Positions 1-31,250 of a stretch of DNA of 64,000 nucleotides are shown here, piece after piece (within the stretch, counting starts at the first letter, position 1; the number at the start of each line of letters is the position of its first letter). The notes below the pieces were generated by a model. It had not been told where the DNA came from. It ran no database searches and was given only the letters and a program-made list of their open reading frames with translations. The stretch spans positions 95,828,294 through 95,892,293 of the forward strand of contig NC_135712.1 in assembly GCF_964656455.1 (NCBI RefSeq), in the 5' to 3' direction. The DNA comes from Halichoerus grypus (lineage: Eukaryota > Chordata > Mammalia > Carnivora > Phocidae). The position numbers were made by a program, and so were the translations under genes.

Positions 1-77
1 TGGCCATAGGGGGTGATGGAACTCCCTACTTTGAGTGGAAAATATTTTCTTATTCTTGCTTAAAGTGATAGTAGGCA

Positions 78-335
78 ATACTTACTGCACTCCTACCATA
101 TTCCAGGCACTGTGCTAAGGTCCTTAGGTATTTAACTCATTTAATTGTCCCTGTAATCTTTGGCAATGGTTACAGTTATCATCCCCATCTCACGACTAGG
201 AGAGCAAGGCAGAAGAAAGTTAAGTGATTTGCCCAGTGTCAACCCACCAGCACGAGGTGAACCAGAGATCCCAAAGCAGGCCTTCTGGCCCCAGAGCCAG
301 TGCACTTTGCCACCACTCCATACTGCCTGCCCAAC
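78..335 (+). mobile_element. MIR SINE remnant
   Basis: TATTCCAGGCACTGTGCTAAG, TTTAACTCATTTAATTGTCC, ATCATCCCCATCTCACGA, AAGTTAAGTGATTTGCCCAG: forward MIR core and flanks. Confidence 0.85.
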
Positions 336-3300
336 AAGCATCATGTGACAATATGGAAAAGTTATTGGTTTCTGAGTCAAGTGATCAAACATTTCGTCAA
401 GTATCTGCTATGTATAAGCCACTACTCTAGGCGCTTTTGCTTTCCTTTAATGCCTAGTAGGGCACTTGGAGACTTGTCACATGTCATTCTTCCCTTCTAT
501 ATCCTGAACCAAGAGGTGAGAGATCAGTTAGAGCCTCTCTTTCTCATAGAATTGATGGCAAGTTTCCCAGAGCCCATAGTAGGCCCTCTTCTGGCTCTAA
601 GCCCTTTATTACATTATTCTGCATTTTTATCTTTGCCCATTAAGAGTATTGGAATTTTGGGAATATTCACCTCTTTCCAGTTGTATGTGCATTTTCATAG
701 TAACCATTCCCCCAAATGTCAAATATCTACAGGAAAGGAAGCAATAAGTTGGGCTTTGAATATGAAGTTGATCCTGCTGTCTAGTGGTTCATAGAACTGC
801 CCTGAGGTGAGAGCTTTGTCACTATGGCTGTCCTTTCTTGGCAGTCATCTCAGTAGTACAGTTTAGTGTGATTCCCAGGAGAGTCTCTCCTACCTTATGC
901 CCACCCCTTTCCCTCTGTGGATTTAACTCTTAAGTGGAGATAAGCAAAGTGATTTTAGTATCACTGGTTGAGAGAGCCAGGAAGCAAATGGCCTAAAAGC
1001 AGGAAAGAGTTCAGAGTGTCTTGGAAAAATAAAGGTCTAGTGTTATCTAGTCCAAAGGTAGACCTCCCTATTTCTAGGCCTCCCTCAACAGTTTATACGT
1101 CAGTTTATAACAATAATACTTTTCTGGGGGGAAAAATAGTAGTAACCTAACGACTGTAAGGCATAACTGTACTACATTTTACCCTTCCTGTATCCACCAC
1201 CAACTTCTTATTGTTACAGATTCTCTTACTATCTTAAAATGACTCTCTAAGGATGCCATCGCAGTGGTTTTCCAAGCCCAGATAGTGACTAAATAATATG
1301 TTCTGATTCATGAGGGATTGCACATTGTGAGAGAGCCATTCCAGTGTGCTTTGGGGACAAAATGCCACCTGCTTTAGTCTTTGGATGCCGAAGATTCACT
1401 TTAAAAAAAATCTGTAATTCCAAATAATTTATGTAGATACTTCACCCAATCAAGGAAATAGAGCTTATCTCCCATTGTCATCCCCCCGTTAAGTATAGGC
1501 TGTGCTTAGAAATTTGCTTCCGGAGAGTAGTGTATGGAAAGGAAGGGAAAAGTAACTTTACACAGGGTAGAAGCTTGGCAAACACAACCTTGGCTAATGG
1601 TAAGTTTAGCATCAACAGTGATAAGACAGGTTGATAGCATGTACCCTTGATAAGATGTAATGAGAATAGCACTTCACCTCCATTGACTTCCTCCCATCTA
1701 ACCCTAAGAAAAACATCAGATAAACACAAATTGAAGGGCATTTTACAAAAATATCTGACAAGTATTCCTCAAAACTGTCAAAGTCATAAAAAACAAGGAA
1801 AGTCTGAGAAACTATCATAGACCAGAGGAAGCTAAGGAGTCAGAAAGCTAAATATAATGTGATTTCTTGGCACAGAAAAAAAGACATTAGGAAAAAATTA
1901 GGGAAATCCTAATAAAATATTGAGTTTAGTTAATAGTCATGTACCAATATTCGCTTCTTAGTTGTGATAAATAGTAATATAAGATGTTAACAATAGGGAC
2001 AGCTGGGTGAGGGGATATACCAGAACTCTGTGCTATGTTATCTTCACAAGTTTTCTGTCAATCTAAAATAACTCTAAAATGAAAAGTTTATTTATGTATA
2101 AAAAAGCAATCAATAAATTGCTATTTAAAGCTATATAAATAGCACACAATATTAACTTTGAGATACATTGACTTAATTTCACTTGTATTGATATTTTAAA
2201 CTCTTGAGTTTGGGAAATACAGTCCAAATAGAGCAGAGGGAAAGGAAGGAGGGAAATGAACATTTATTGAATAGTGTTTTTTATTAGGCACATCGCCAAA
2301 CAGCCATCCATCTCCTCTCCTTTAAAACCACAGTGAGAATCTCATTGTGTAAAGCAGGAAATTGGGGCTGAGAGTATAGGAAACCTCTAGAGGTTCTCCA
2401 GCTACTCTGGAGGCAGCAGAACTGTGAATAAAAGTTAGGGGGTGGGAGAGCAATCAGCAGGAGGGCTAACAGATGCAAGGAAGGGAGGCAGCAGGGAGAG
2501 GGCAGGCCCCAGGCTCCCAGTAATTGTGTGAAAAATGGGTGTGTTTTCTGACCTGATGCATCCAAGAGAATAATAACGATTTTGGACAACACAACTTGTC
2601 GTTGTAAAGGTAGAGGTCTGTGCAGTGAACGTTAAATATAGTTGAGACCATTTCCTGTTTTCTGACAGGAATTATGTACAACTATATAATGATTTCACTC
2701 CCTCTGTTTTAATGATAACACTTTTTCCATGGATTCAAGCTAATCTGAAGTTTTCCTATAGATTCATATGATAAGCCTCAAAAATACTGAACTTTTTTTT
2801 GCATTTTGGATACCATAAGTGAAGATCCAGGCCTCACACTGGATAAGTTTTTGACACATACCACTAGTTAGCCCATTTAATTTATACACAGGGCAAGAAT
2901 AGTGTGTGCTTCTGTGAAATTTTCTTCTGCATAATTTTTTCTCTGACTTTCCAGTTGCTATGGGAATATTTGCTTAACTAGCCTCTTGGCCTCTCTGGCT
3001 CTTACCTTTTTATATCATCACCTGGCTAGCAGCCATTTTCTTCAAAGATACAGCCTGATTAGTATAAACAAATGTCATCAATTAGGTCCACAGTATAGAG
3101 GGCTTTTTTGTTTGTCTGGTTGGGTTTTTTTGTTTCTTTGTTTATTTTCTTTTGTCAAAGTAAGATATGTATTTAAAGCTTGAAAGTGCCTATTCGTGGC
3201 TGATATTTTATTTTATCATATATTATTTCCTTCCAGTGTCAGACCATCAGAAGTCATAAATTTAGGTATAAAATATAAGGAAAGAAATATCTTCAGGAAA

Positions 3301-3418
3301 AAAACACATAACCTTTACAATGGTGAAGTTATGCAAAAATCACCCAGTAAGTAATCACTCTTGACATATCTTTATAGTGTTATTATTTTATAGATTGGTA
3401 TGAATATGACAAATAGCT

Positions 3419-3575
3419 ACTCTGTGTGCCAGGAATGCTGGTATTCCTTAATAAATGTGAAGGTAAGAGCCTCTGTTTAACAAAGGAGGAAAGTGAGGCT
3501 CAGAGACATCAATGATTTGTCCAAGGCTGCACAGCATATAAATGGCAGAAGTATAAGGTCTAAGCCAGAAAGCAC
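3419..3575 (+). mobile_element. MIR SINE remnant
   Basis: GTGTGCCAGGAATGCTGG, AAAGTGAGGCTCAGAGACAT, TTGTCCAAGGCTGCACAGCA. Confidence 0.8.
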
Positions 3576-3798
3576 ACGTAAAGTGCCCATTATAGCTTCC
3601 AAAATAGGGTTAGCACAGAACGTCAATTCTCTCCCGTAAGTGTTTAAGAGATGAAAATGAATAAAAACTATTTTTACTCTAAGGAAGCCCAATATGAGTT
3701 TAGTTTGGGCTAACCAGAAAAAAAATTATAAAACAAAAGTAACTGAAACAAAAGAATTGTTATCATACTGAAAGGTATTGTTTAGAGGTGTACTAAGA

Positions 3799-3990
3799 GG
3801 GGCTCCTGGGTGGCTCAGTTGGTTAAGCATTTGACTCTTGGTTTCAGCTCAGGTCATGATCTCAGGGTCATGAGATCCAGCCCTGAGTCAGGCTTGGGGG
3901 GTGGGGGGGTCTGCTTGAGGATTCACTCCCTCTGCCACTCTACACACGCTCATACTCTCTTGCTCAAACAAATAAACAAATCTTAAAAAA
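3799..3990 (+). mobile_element. Can-SINE (SINEC, tRNA-Lys derived)
   Basis: Begins GGGGCTCCTGGGTGGCTCAG, with the pol III A box in the TGGCTCAGTTGGTTAAGC region, GGTCATGATC in the body, and ends CAAATAAACAAATCTTAAAAAA. The middle has a G-run (GGGGGGTGGGGGGG near 3895) and is diverged, so this is an older copy. Confidence 0.9.
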
Positions 3991-4200
3991 CAGAAGTGTG
4001 GTGAGAATAATTCCCCAAACTCCATCATATGAAAATATTTCACTCATTGCCAGTCTTGTTTAAACTTATGTCCAAGAGGTAGCTGTAGTTTTGTAGAGTA
4101 GATACGTTAATTTTAGAATTTCTACTGAAATTTTGCTGCCAAAATGTACATCATTATTTAATATTCAATGCATTTTTTAATTTTTAATTTTTATTTATTT

Positions 4201-4395
4201 TTAAAGATTTATTTACTTATTTATTTGACAGAGAGAGAGAGACAGCGAGAGAGGGAACACAAGCAGGGGGAGTGGGAGAGGGAGAAGCAGGCTTCCCACC
4301 GAGCAGGGATCCCAACGCGGGGCTCAATCCCAGGACCCTGGATCATGACTTGAGCCGAAGGCAGACGCTTAATGACTGAGCCACCCAGGCGCCCT
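4201..4395 (-). mobile_element. Can-SINE
   Basis: Reverse-oriented: starts TTAAAGATTTATTTACTTATTT and ends CTGAGCCACCCAGGCGCCC, with the subtype box GAGAGAGGGAACACAAGC. Immediately followed by another copy in the same orientation. Confidence 0.92.
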
Positions 4396-4407
4396 AATTT
4401 ATTTTTT

Positions 4408-4585
4408 TAAAAGATTTTATTTATTCATTTGAAAGAGACAGAGAAAGTGCAAGCAGGGGGAGAGGCAGAGGGAGAAGCAGACTCCCCGCTGAGCTGGGAG
4501 CCTGATGTGGGACTCGATCCCAGGACCTGGAGATCATGACCTGAGCCGAAGGCAGATGCTTAACCATGAGCCACCCAGGCACCCT
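4408..4585 (-). mobile_element. Can-SINE, second of a head-to-tail pair
   Basis: Starts TAAAAGATTTTATTTATTC and ends GAGCCACCCAGGCACCC. It lacks the GAGGGAACACAAGC box of its neighbour, so it belongs to a different, probably older, subtype. Only 12 bp separate the two copies. Confidence 0.9.
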
Positions 4586-4624
4586 GCAATGCACATTTAT
4601 AAACTAATCTACTCCATAGGCTTT

Positions 4625-4890
4625 TTGTAAGATTACATGAGATAATATGTGTAAAGTACATACAACAGTGCCTGGCATATTATGGAAACTTGATACAATT
4701 ACTAATTACTAATGTTATTGTTATTACTATTATACCTTGGAGCATGACCTTTGGAGTGAAACATACTTGAGCTTAAGTCCAAGCTGCTATGTGCTAGATA
4801 GCCAAATTCAGGCAAGTTATTAAAGTATCTTGAGCCTCAATTTCCTCATCTGTCAGAAGGGCATAATGATACTTCTACAGGTTGTGAATA
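4625..4890 (-). mobile_element. MIR SINE remnant(s)
   Basis: GCTTAAGTCCAAGCTGCTAT, TTCAGGCAAGTTATTAAAGT, CTCAATTTCCTCATCTGTCA are reverse MIR. The part before it (GATAATATGTGTAAAGTACA, CAGTGCCTGGCATATTATG) is a further piece of MIR text. Confidence 0.75.
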
Positions 4891-4916
4891 TTTCTCCTTT
4901 GGTTTGACGTAACACA

Positions 4917-5100
4917 TTGATTCTTAAAGTATGTTCCATGGCCAGCAGAATGAGCATCACCTGGAACCTAGAAGTGTACATTCTGGGGCCCCATCCCTAC
5001 CCTACTAAATCGGAAATGGGAAGGATGTATAGCAGGGTATGATTTAACAAACCCTCCAGGGGATTGCGAAGCCTGGTTACATTTGAGAACCACTGACAGC
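4917..5100 (-). mobile_element. MER5-type hAT remnant
   Basis: GAGCATCACCTGGAACCTAG, AACAAACCCTCCAGGGGAT, and the end TTTGAGAACCACTGA are the reverse of the MER5A text. Confidence 0.75.
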
Positions 5101-5742
5101 ACATGACTTGTCCCATAGTGAGTGCTGAATATGTATTGGTTCACTTTCCTTAGATACTGAGCCACCATGATGACAAAAGCACAGTCCCTACCTTTGCAGG
5201 GCTAACAATCAAACAAACCTAATATCACATCTTGAGTGAAGCTTTTTCCATTTTATGCCATGAAGCAAAAAGAAAACTTTTTCCCATTGTCCAAGACTTT
5301 GCTTTTAAGTGCATGAACAAACGAGCTTTCCTTTTCATCATCTCATTGCGTGCATCTTCAATACAATGGTTTACATGTTAGCGAAATTAAAAAGTACCTG
5401 CAAATTCAAAATTTCAGATATGTTGTCAAATGCTAAAAACAAGATTCCATCTTACAAAAGATGCAGTTTCCTGATAGATAAAAGAGAAACTGGAGCTTTT
5501 CCAAAACTGTAAAATACACATTTTCAAGGGAAAATAGCAAAAGAATACAAAATAAAAAATAAATGAAAGGGGAGCCTTGAGTTCCTTTTGGTCCCTTTGA
5601 ATCAAAGGGCCGCGGATTTATCATGAACAGCTGTGTTTATAGGGTTTGCTGATCGCTGCAGCTGTAGCAGCTGAGGAACAGGAAGGTTAAATTTTCAAAA
5701 GTTAACTTGGAAATGTGCTAGCTCCTTCTGAGGAATTAATGA

Positions 5743-23588
<17,846 letters not shown>

Positions 23589-23790
23589 TTGAAAGAGAAA
23601 TAAATATTTCATTGTCACATGAAGTATGAATATAGAAGGCAGATAAGAAATCAAGAATTCTGCGCCTTTCTTTTACTTTACTTTTAAACTTCAGGAAGTT
23701 TTGTTTTCAGACAATGTCTTAATGTTGCTTTTATCCATCACCTTTCACTTTCTGTGTATTCTTAATAAAAGATAGATTGGACTAAACAGG
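23589..23790 (+). terminator. WDR49 3' UTR with two poly(A) signals
   Basis: AATAAA hexamers lie at 23599-23604 (11 nt after the stop) and 23764-23769. The second is preceded by U-rich sequence and followed by mixed sequence, so it is the more likely major cleavage signal, with cleavage near 23785-23795. The choice between them cannot be made from sequence alone. Confidence 0.5.
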
Positions 23791-24036
23791 GGGCAATAAC
23801 AACTGGCATCGTTTATTCCCAAGTGGTCTTATGTAAAAATGTACATTTTCAGAACAATGTATTCTAACCAGTTTCACTTCTGGTTGCTTTGATAGACAAA
23901 TATTTTTGATCAATTTTTATTGTAAAAGCTGCCTTGAAGTTAAATATGAAAAACACTAACACGGTGACTATCTACAGACTTAACTGAGAAAGCCATTTCC
24001 ATATATTTACACACTTTCTAGTTTCTTGTAATTTTT

Positions 24037-24191
24037 TTAAAGATTTTATTTATTAGAGCATGAGCATGGGATGGGGGAGAGGCAGAGGCAGAGAGAGAAG
24101 CAGACTCCCCACTGAGTAGGGAGCCAGGACCCTGGGATCATGACCTGAGCCGAAGGCAGATGCTTAACCGACTGAGCCACCCAGGTGCCCC
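24037..24191 (-). mobile_element. Can-SINE, short copy
   Basis: TTAAAGATTTTATTTATTAG to GAGCCACCCAGGTGCCC. About 40 bp shorter than the others, with an internal deletion around 24120. Flanked by TCTAGTTTCTT on both sides (24017-24027 and 24192-24202). Confidence 0.93.
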
Positions 24192-25782
24192 TCTAGTTTC
24201 TTTTAAGTGATTCTGATAATGCAGTTAGAGCTTGTCAGCAGCAGCTGTTTCTATTTATTTTCACAGACTTACATCTATTCTTACGTGTACTTACTGAGAA
24301 ATTACTGCATATGTTCTACTCCTGTGTTTTGTTTTACCATATTCTTGAGTGGCATAGCACAACCAAAGAGGTAATATGCTTGGAAATAAAAAAAATCAAA
24401 GAGACTGAGACTATATATAAGACACATTCTATGTAGAAGCTCAAGTAGGAAATGTTTGGTTCTGAAACACAATGCCTCGCTTTTTCGGTCCATTTTTCTT
24501 TATAAATATCATCATCTACCAGGTAACCAGTATTCTTAGGCTGTTTTATTTATTGGGTTCTGTAGGAGTAATTAATAAATTCATTCATATAACTTTAATT
24601 ATCTACTACACATTTGCATTTTAAAGAGTTCTTGCAAAAATATTGATATTTTAAGAAGAATTTTGCCATAACACACACAAGTAGAGGAAATAACAATATA
24701 TAGGAACCTACTCTGTTCAGCAACGGCAAAACTTCATTGTGTTTAAGCCTCCCAAGAATCATATATCTATTATAGGGTTAAAATCTGAGATTTGGATCTG
24801 TTAGAAGAATGCCCAAGTGTCCATGGCAGAGTTGAGATTGGAGCCCAGGTCTGTTTTACTCCAAAGACCATGGTTCTGCGCTTCAACTTTCTCTTCACTT
24901 CTTTTTACTAGTATAGAGTCAATGGAATGAGCTCCAGCAATAGAATTTCCAGAATCAGTGAAGCAAATGTTTTAGTTGGTGGAGAGGGTGGTGGGGGAAA
25001 GGTCTTCAGAAGGCACTGCCTGTTCCAGCTACATGTAGGTGCATCCTGGTCAGGCATTGTGACTTCTATGTATACTGCTTTTCTCTCCTCTTGAATGGCA
25101 ATCACATATGGGAAAGATATAAAAGAAATCTATATTTGCATGCATCAATCAACAAATGTTGGAGAATGTTATCAGACTGATAAAGGCTCTGGAAACCATG
25201 TTGCAGAGGAACAGGTAAAGAAATGGGGAAATCTGGCATAAGAAAGAGGCTTCATGGGAGATATAACCTATTCTCAAATATTTCAAAGCTGCCATGAAGA
25301 AAAAGAGTAGCAGTTGAACCAGTGGACACAATTTTCAGAAGGCAGATTCTAGAACTGCTTCCTAATACCTACTAAAACAGGAAGAGATGTCTCATCTTCC
25401 CTCTCCTTCCCATCTTGGTGCAGAGGAGCTGGTGGTAGGCCTGTGCCTGGCTGTGGAAAGAAGGAGGAGGAACTGAGAGAAGACCTAGCAGAGATATACT
25501 CACTGGGTCCAAGAGCCTGGGACTGGGCAGTGGGAGACGGATTTAGGTGGTAGAAAGGCAGAGAGGGTAAGTGGAGGAGATGGCCAGCATAGAAGAGAGA
25601 TTGGTTACATTGAGCAAATCAATACTGAGTAAGTAAATGAATAAATCAGTGGATATATTGAAGATGAGAGGCAAGTATCTCACTTGTATAGAAGATATTT
25701 ATAAAATTTCAGAGGAAAACTAGAAAGAACCTGGAGATCTTAGATTGGGTTTAGAGACACCAGTGTGAATTTATGGTTGTAA

Positions 25783-25925
25783 ATAGACAGAGAGAGAGAC
25801 AGAGACAGAGACAGAGACAGAGAAAGGAAAAGAAGAAGGAAGGAGGTAGGGAGGGAGGGAGGAAGAAAAAGAAAGAAAAAAGAGATAAAAAAAGAAAAAG
25901 GAGGGAGGAAGGAAGAAAGAAATGT
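25783..25925 (+). repeat. Polypurine (GA-rich) tract
   Basis: About 140 bp almost wholly A and G on the + strand, from (GA)n and (GACA)-type units to AAGGA/GGGA blocks. The apparent 60-codon frames on both strands come from this bias. Confidence 0.95.
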
Positions 25926-25974
25926 TTAAGAGGGATTAAAAAAGAGCTTGCTCTCAAATGATTCAGAAAATACT

Positions 25975-26090
25975 AATTACAATGTATGTGTGTATACACA
26001 TATACCATATATATGTATCTAATACATGTATATAATGTATATGAGTTTTTATATTTTTTATATCTATATGAGAGGAATAGGGAGAGAAAG
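25975..26090. repeat. TA/TG-rich imperfect microsatellite
   Basis: ATGTATGTGTGTATACACAT and CATATATATGTATCTAATAC units, degenerate alternating purine-pyrimidine. Confidence 0.8.
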
Positions 26091-26519
26091 ATATTAGATT
26101 GAGCACACATATGTGGCAGAATGTTAACAATCGGGGAAACACAGAAGGAGAGGGAGATGGTAGTTCTTTACATTATACCAGCAACTTTTCTGTAAGTCTG
26201 AAAGTATTTCAAAGTAAATTATTTTTTAAAAATGAAAAAGGTTGCCTTGGGACAAAGGATTTCTTGAGATGCTCTAGCAGAAGCCGAGTAATTCTCTCAC
26301 AGGGATATTGCAGAGAATTCTTCCACTGGTTGGGAGGTTTGATTAGGTAATCCATCATTTCAAAGTTAGAGCATATGATTTATGAATCATAGATGGATGA
26401 CAGTACAGTGGAGTGAAATTTGAGTCACATTTCCAGAAATATAGAGGAATATTAAGATGTTAAAGAGATGTAATATGGGTACCAAATACTTTGCGTAGGC
26501 TCTGCTCCCCTCCCATATA

Positions 26520-26556
26520 CCCACCCATCCATTCATCCATTCATCCATCCGCCCAA
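26520..26556 (+). repeat. (CCAT)n short repeat
   Basis: CCCATCCATTCATCCATTCA style tetranucleotide run. Confidence 0.85.
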
Positions 26557-27625
26557 CCAATTATTTAAGACATGTGTAAGGGACTGTTATAGACACCAGG
26601 TATATGCATATCAATAGAATACACTTCTCCTGCCATCAGCTTTCTGGAGTGAAGGCACATAAAATGCAGTGGTTTACTAAGCAAAGTTGAATGAGCCCAC
26701 TAGTTTTTCTGGTATAAATTGGAAATTCTTTTGCTAGATATATTTTACTTTTTTTACCCTTGGAAATGACTTTGTTTGAAATGATGAGTCTGAAATAGTC
26801 TCGTTTATATAGACAGGCTTCTCTCTATAGCCTACCTCGTGTGCAAGGCACTGTGCTGTGTGTAACCCTAATCCCATCTTTAATTAACTTCAGGGCCTCT
26901 TCTGGGAAAGGAATTAAGAGGAGCTGTCTCACAAGTATATTTAATGAGAATAGAGCTTTTAAAGGTATGAAAGTCTCTTTTAATGTTATTGTTTCTGATA
27001 GTCTGGAACAAAAATGCACACAAAAGGAAAAATAAAAAGACATTTAGGTATTATGTCTTACTCTACTATCTTACAGCATCTAATTGTGCTAGGCAAGTAG
27101 TAGGTCTCACCTATCAAATGCTAAGAGAATTGAAGACTTTATAAGTTATTTCTGAAATTAACACTTAGGTTCAATTATCTAAGATCCATTTTTCTGCATT
27201 GAGAGGGACTTGTCACATTAAAATAGAATGTGCCAGAATTTTCAGTAGACTACTTTGTTTGTAGTATGTAGATTTACACTAAATATAATTTGACCTGTTA
27301 TCTTTTCAGAACGTTTTCCTCTTAACCACACAAAATAAATGAAGCAAACTGACAGAGGAAAAAAATGCCTGAAATTAATCCATGCTCAAATGGAAGAATT
27401 AGCTTTTCAGTCCTTTATTAATGAGAACATTTGCTTGTATGTTTTTAAAGTTTGGAATTAAATACATTTTTACTTAAAAAAAACTACAAAATGCTAAGAA
27501 ACATAATGATATTGAACCCATAACCTCTTGCTATTATTTTTATACATATTCCCAGGTTTATTTTTTACAGTAGGGAAGTGATGGTGCTCAAATTTATACC
27601 AAGATACTTTGGCTCTCACTAATAA

Positions 27626-27629
<4 letters not shown>

Positions 27630-27669
<40 letters not shown>
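27630..27669. repeat. (TA)n microsatellite
   Basis: About 20 uninterrupted TA units; the longest pure dinucleotide run in the window. Confidence 0.97.
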
Positions 27670-27673
<4 letters not shown>

Positions 27674-30600
27674 TCATTAATACTAATGCTAATGCTCTAG
27701 GGATAAAATAGAGTTGTAGAAGGAACAGATTTGTGAAAATATTTAAAAGGTCTGCAGTAATATTTTATGGACAATTGTGGTATCTTTATTGTCTATTAAA
27801 AGAGCTTCAACCAGGGAGGAGAAATTCATAGCCATTCTTTTTTACTCCCTAAGAGACAGGAAAATGTATATTCTCTTGAACTGCTCTAACATAAGGTCCT
27901 TACGGAACAACTTCATTAAATGATCTTACTAATACAGAGTGTCTGTCTCTGTCATCGGAAAGAAAAGTAATGGCCTGTTCCTGGGTAAATCACATTATGA
28001 TCTGAGTAATATGGAGAAATAATAATTTGGTAGCCAAGGGTACTTGTGATGGATGTTTGCTGGTGTCACTACAGGGGTAGAAAAGCCTTGACTGAATGAT
28101 AGTACTGGACATTCAGACTTATTTATGAATTGCATAGTAGAATAAGAAGAAAGATTGTACTCTTGTGCTGCATAACTCTTTTTGGAAAATGATCTTTAAT
28201 AATGTTAAGTTAAAAACTGGAAATGAATTTGCATATGTTAGAGCAAGTAATATTATTATAACCCAAGATTTAGAAAACATTTAGAGATGCTTAGATGGGC
28301 AATGAAGAATTTTAGTGAATTAGGAGATTATGGCCTATAGCGACCATCAGGGCTGTCAGTGAGCTCTAGCCCCTTAGGACATTGAAAGAGGTTAACAGCG
28401 TTCTTGAAAAAGTTTTTCTAATGAATTCCTTTAAAAGGTATCTATATTCATTTTATTTCTTTTTCATAAATTTATCAGAAATAACTACATTTAGTTATCA
28501 GTAGGGAATATTTATTTAATAGTAACTGGAACAGATTTTCCATTTCTCTACTCAGAGGCACTGATGAATAATAAAGTGTGTTTAATATCTGATTGCCATT
28601 GAGGTGACTGATTTGAACTAGGAGAATGAGATCAAAACTCCATTCAATTATGCATCCATTTTTTATTAATGAACTGTTGGTAGAGAAAACTATGTAGAAG
28701 TTTAAAAGCATATAAAAGTAATACCGATGTTTATTATCAAATTACCTATGTTTAATAGTATTGTCTTCATATAATTTGGTAAATCAATAATCTTAATATG
28801 GCCTTTTTGTTCAACAAAGTGTATTTCTCAATATCCACTCTTTTCCCTAAGGATTAAAATGTAACCACAGGAAATTCCTGTGACAATTGTATAATTTGAT
28901 GAATTGTTGAGAACTCTGTAAATGCAGCAATTTGTCTCTGCATTCTAGACTCGATTTAGCTTTATCCTTTTTCTCATAGGCATTCTGCAGTATTTATGAT
29001 GGCATACACTGGTAATCTGATGTTCGAGTCCTGTGAGAAACAAAGAGAACTAATTACTAGCAAATTTACAAGCCCTGGTACATTCTTCTAAATTCTAATA
29101 TAAAAGAAGTGGAATAATGGATGAAATATTATAGGCTTAATGATTTTTTAAAAAACTGTTATGGTTTTCTCTCTCAATTCTTGCCAGTTGCGTCATTGAT
29201 CATTAACCTGATCATGTTAGTCCTTTTATACAAATATAGTGAACACACCTGCTTTGGGTTTAGAGGAATTAATCATAGAGCGTTCAAGATAAATAAAGTT
29301 GGCCTTGACTGATCAGGTCTTTTATGTACTAGGGTTTCCCAGCAGGCACATTTCAGTTAGAACATTACAGTGAATAATCAGAAGCCAATTTGGAGTAAGT
29401 ACCTTAAAATTAAATAGCTTTTGAATGAAGTACATATGCAATAATATTGATCATGAGTGTTTAATAGAGTAGGGGAATGGCATTTCAATTCATTTTGATA
29501 TAGATATTATTTACTTTTATCAAATTAACACATTACTTTTATTCTCCTTACATGATGTCATTATAAATTTGAAGGTCAGATTCTTATAGGACTATTCATC
29601 ATGTTGTTTAGTTCACCAGTACTTCATGCTTTCTAATGAAATAGGATACAAAACCCAATGAGGTAAGTGAATTTTTAGGACCTTTTTTTTTTTTTTGGTG
29701 TGAACTTATAATTTATTAAGTGCCTAGAAATTTTCTGGGAGAATTGGATGCTCAAATAATGTAAATTTTAGTTATTAAGATTATTAATAATAATGAGAGG
29801 AAACCCCTCAGATTCTACTATAAGGGAAAAATTGTATCCTTCATAATATTATTTATTATTATTCTGATACAAACCAAATACATAAAGATGTGCCTAATGA
29901 ATTGCCACTTGATGACTTAAAAGTATTAATAACATTTTGACTACTTATATGTCTACAAACTGATGTTTCTAATCAGAAATCTGAGATTTTGAATATATTA
30001 GAAAATGATACATGGAAATATATTTTGCATATAAAACTTCTCTTACTGGCTTTTCCTATTGTTGCACTGTCACTCACAACCTTGCGTACTAATTTAATCC
30101 TCAATAAAACATTTGTTTGATAGTATACATCTATATTTGCAGTTTACCAAAACAATTGTGTTTTTCTTTAACAATTGTTTTTTATTGCATTTTGAGGTCT
30201 TTTTCCTTTGCAAATTGACTAAGCAGAGTTTAACTACAAATATTAGAATGCAATTTGAAGTAGCTGGCTAATGACTCCATATCTTAGTTTTAGAGAATAT
30301 TTGACTATTAGTAATCTTTCTATGTAATAGTGACTCTTACCCCATTTATGGGTCATGATGACCCTCCTAACGGTCTGTTAAACACTTTAGAAATATAGTT
30401 CTTCATTTTTTAAAACTAACGGTACATTGTTCTGGAGGCTTTCATCTTTACCCCCAATGAACGGTTATTTCTTAGTAACCTATTAAACTAGGAGTTATTA
30501 AGGGTTACTAAGATGTATTTTTTGTAAGGTAAAATTAGTGTCACTAAAATCTGTAAGGATTTCAGAATCAGTATTTCATAAAGTCTGTGGTAATATTGCA

Positions 30601-31250
30601 AAACTCATTCTCAAGATGTAGTCAGATGGCTGAATTTCCTGCACTTTTAGTGGAGAACAATTTAATAGGGTGTCATTAGTGTTGTGAATTGTCCAAAGTT
30701 TTCAATTACAGCTTTCCTATATGTGTTAATTTGTCAAATTATTCTTTGATTTTTTTTTTTTAAATTGCTTTCTTCTTTTGTTATTGTTGTACCAGGTATA
30801 TTTGATTATAATTGTGTTTCTTTATGATTTTTCCGAGTTTGTTTTTCCTCACTTCGAAAAAAAATACAAGGCAGATTTGGGGGTATTTCGCCCTCCAGAA
30901 GTGAGATTCTGTAAAGTGTGAAAATTCCTACTGCAAAGACTTTGCCAGATTACTCACACTGATTTAGAATACATTAACTTCCTAATATTATAGGTTCAAA
31001 ACCACATTAGAGTATCTTCATTTTTTATTCCATTTCTCTTTTGATCTACAAACCATTTTAGAGTAGAGTGGACAGAGGATTCCCTTGATAAAGAGTTAGA
31101 AGTAATCCCTTTTAAAATCATGGGAAAAATAGGAAAAAGTATCATACAGCTATTTAGAGATAGTATTGCTTATTGATAGTGTTCCAGAATTAAAATTTCT
31201 CCTTTGATTTTAGACAACTGCTTTATATTTTGGACTAGTTCTTGAAGGAA

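Noticed and set aside
300..794. 164-codon open frame on the + strand
   Set aside because: Overlaps the end of a MIR, has no splice signals at sensible places and no family resemblance; low-complexity hydrophobic composition typical of chance frames.
3799..3880. tRNA gene from the A and B box-like text in SINEs
   Set aside because: The tRNA-like head belongs to the Can-SINE; no cloverleaf with matching acceptor stem is present at this or the other copies.
4168..4353. Open frames such as 4168-4353, 32702-32917, 41299-41511 and 11346-11639
   Set aside because: All are translations of Can-SINE sequence.
25751..25961. Open frames on both strands of the polypurine tract
   Set aside because: Product of A/G bias (Arg/Lys/Glu one way, Phe/Leu/Ser the other).
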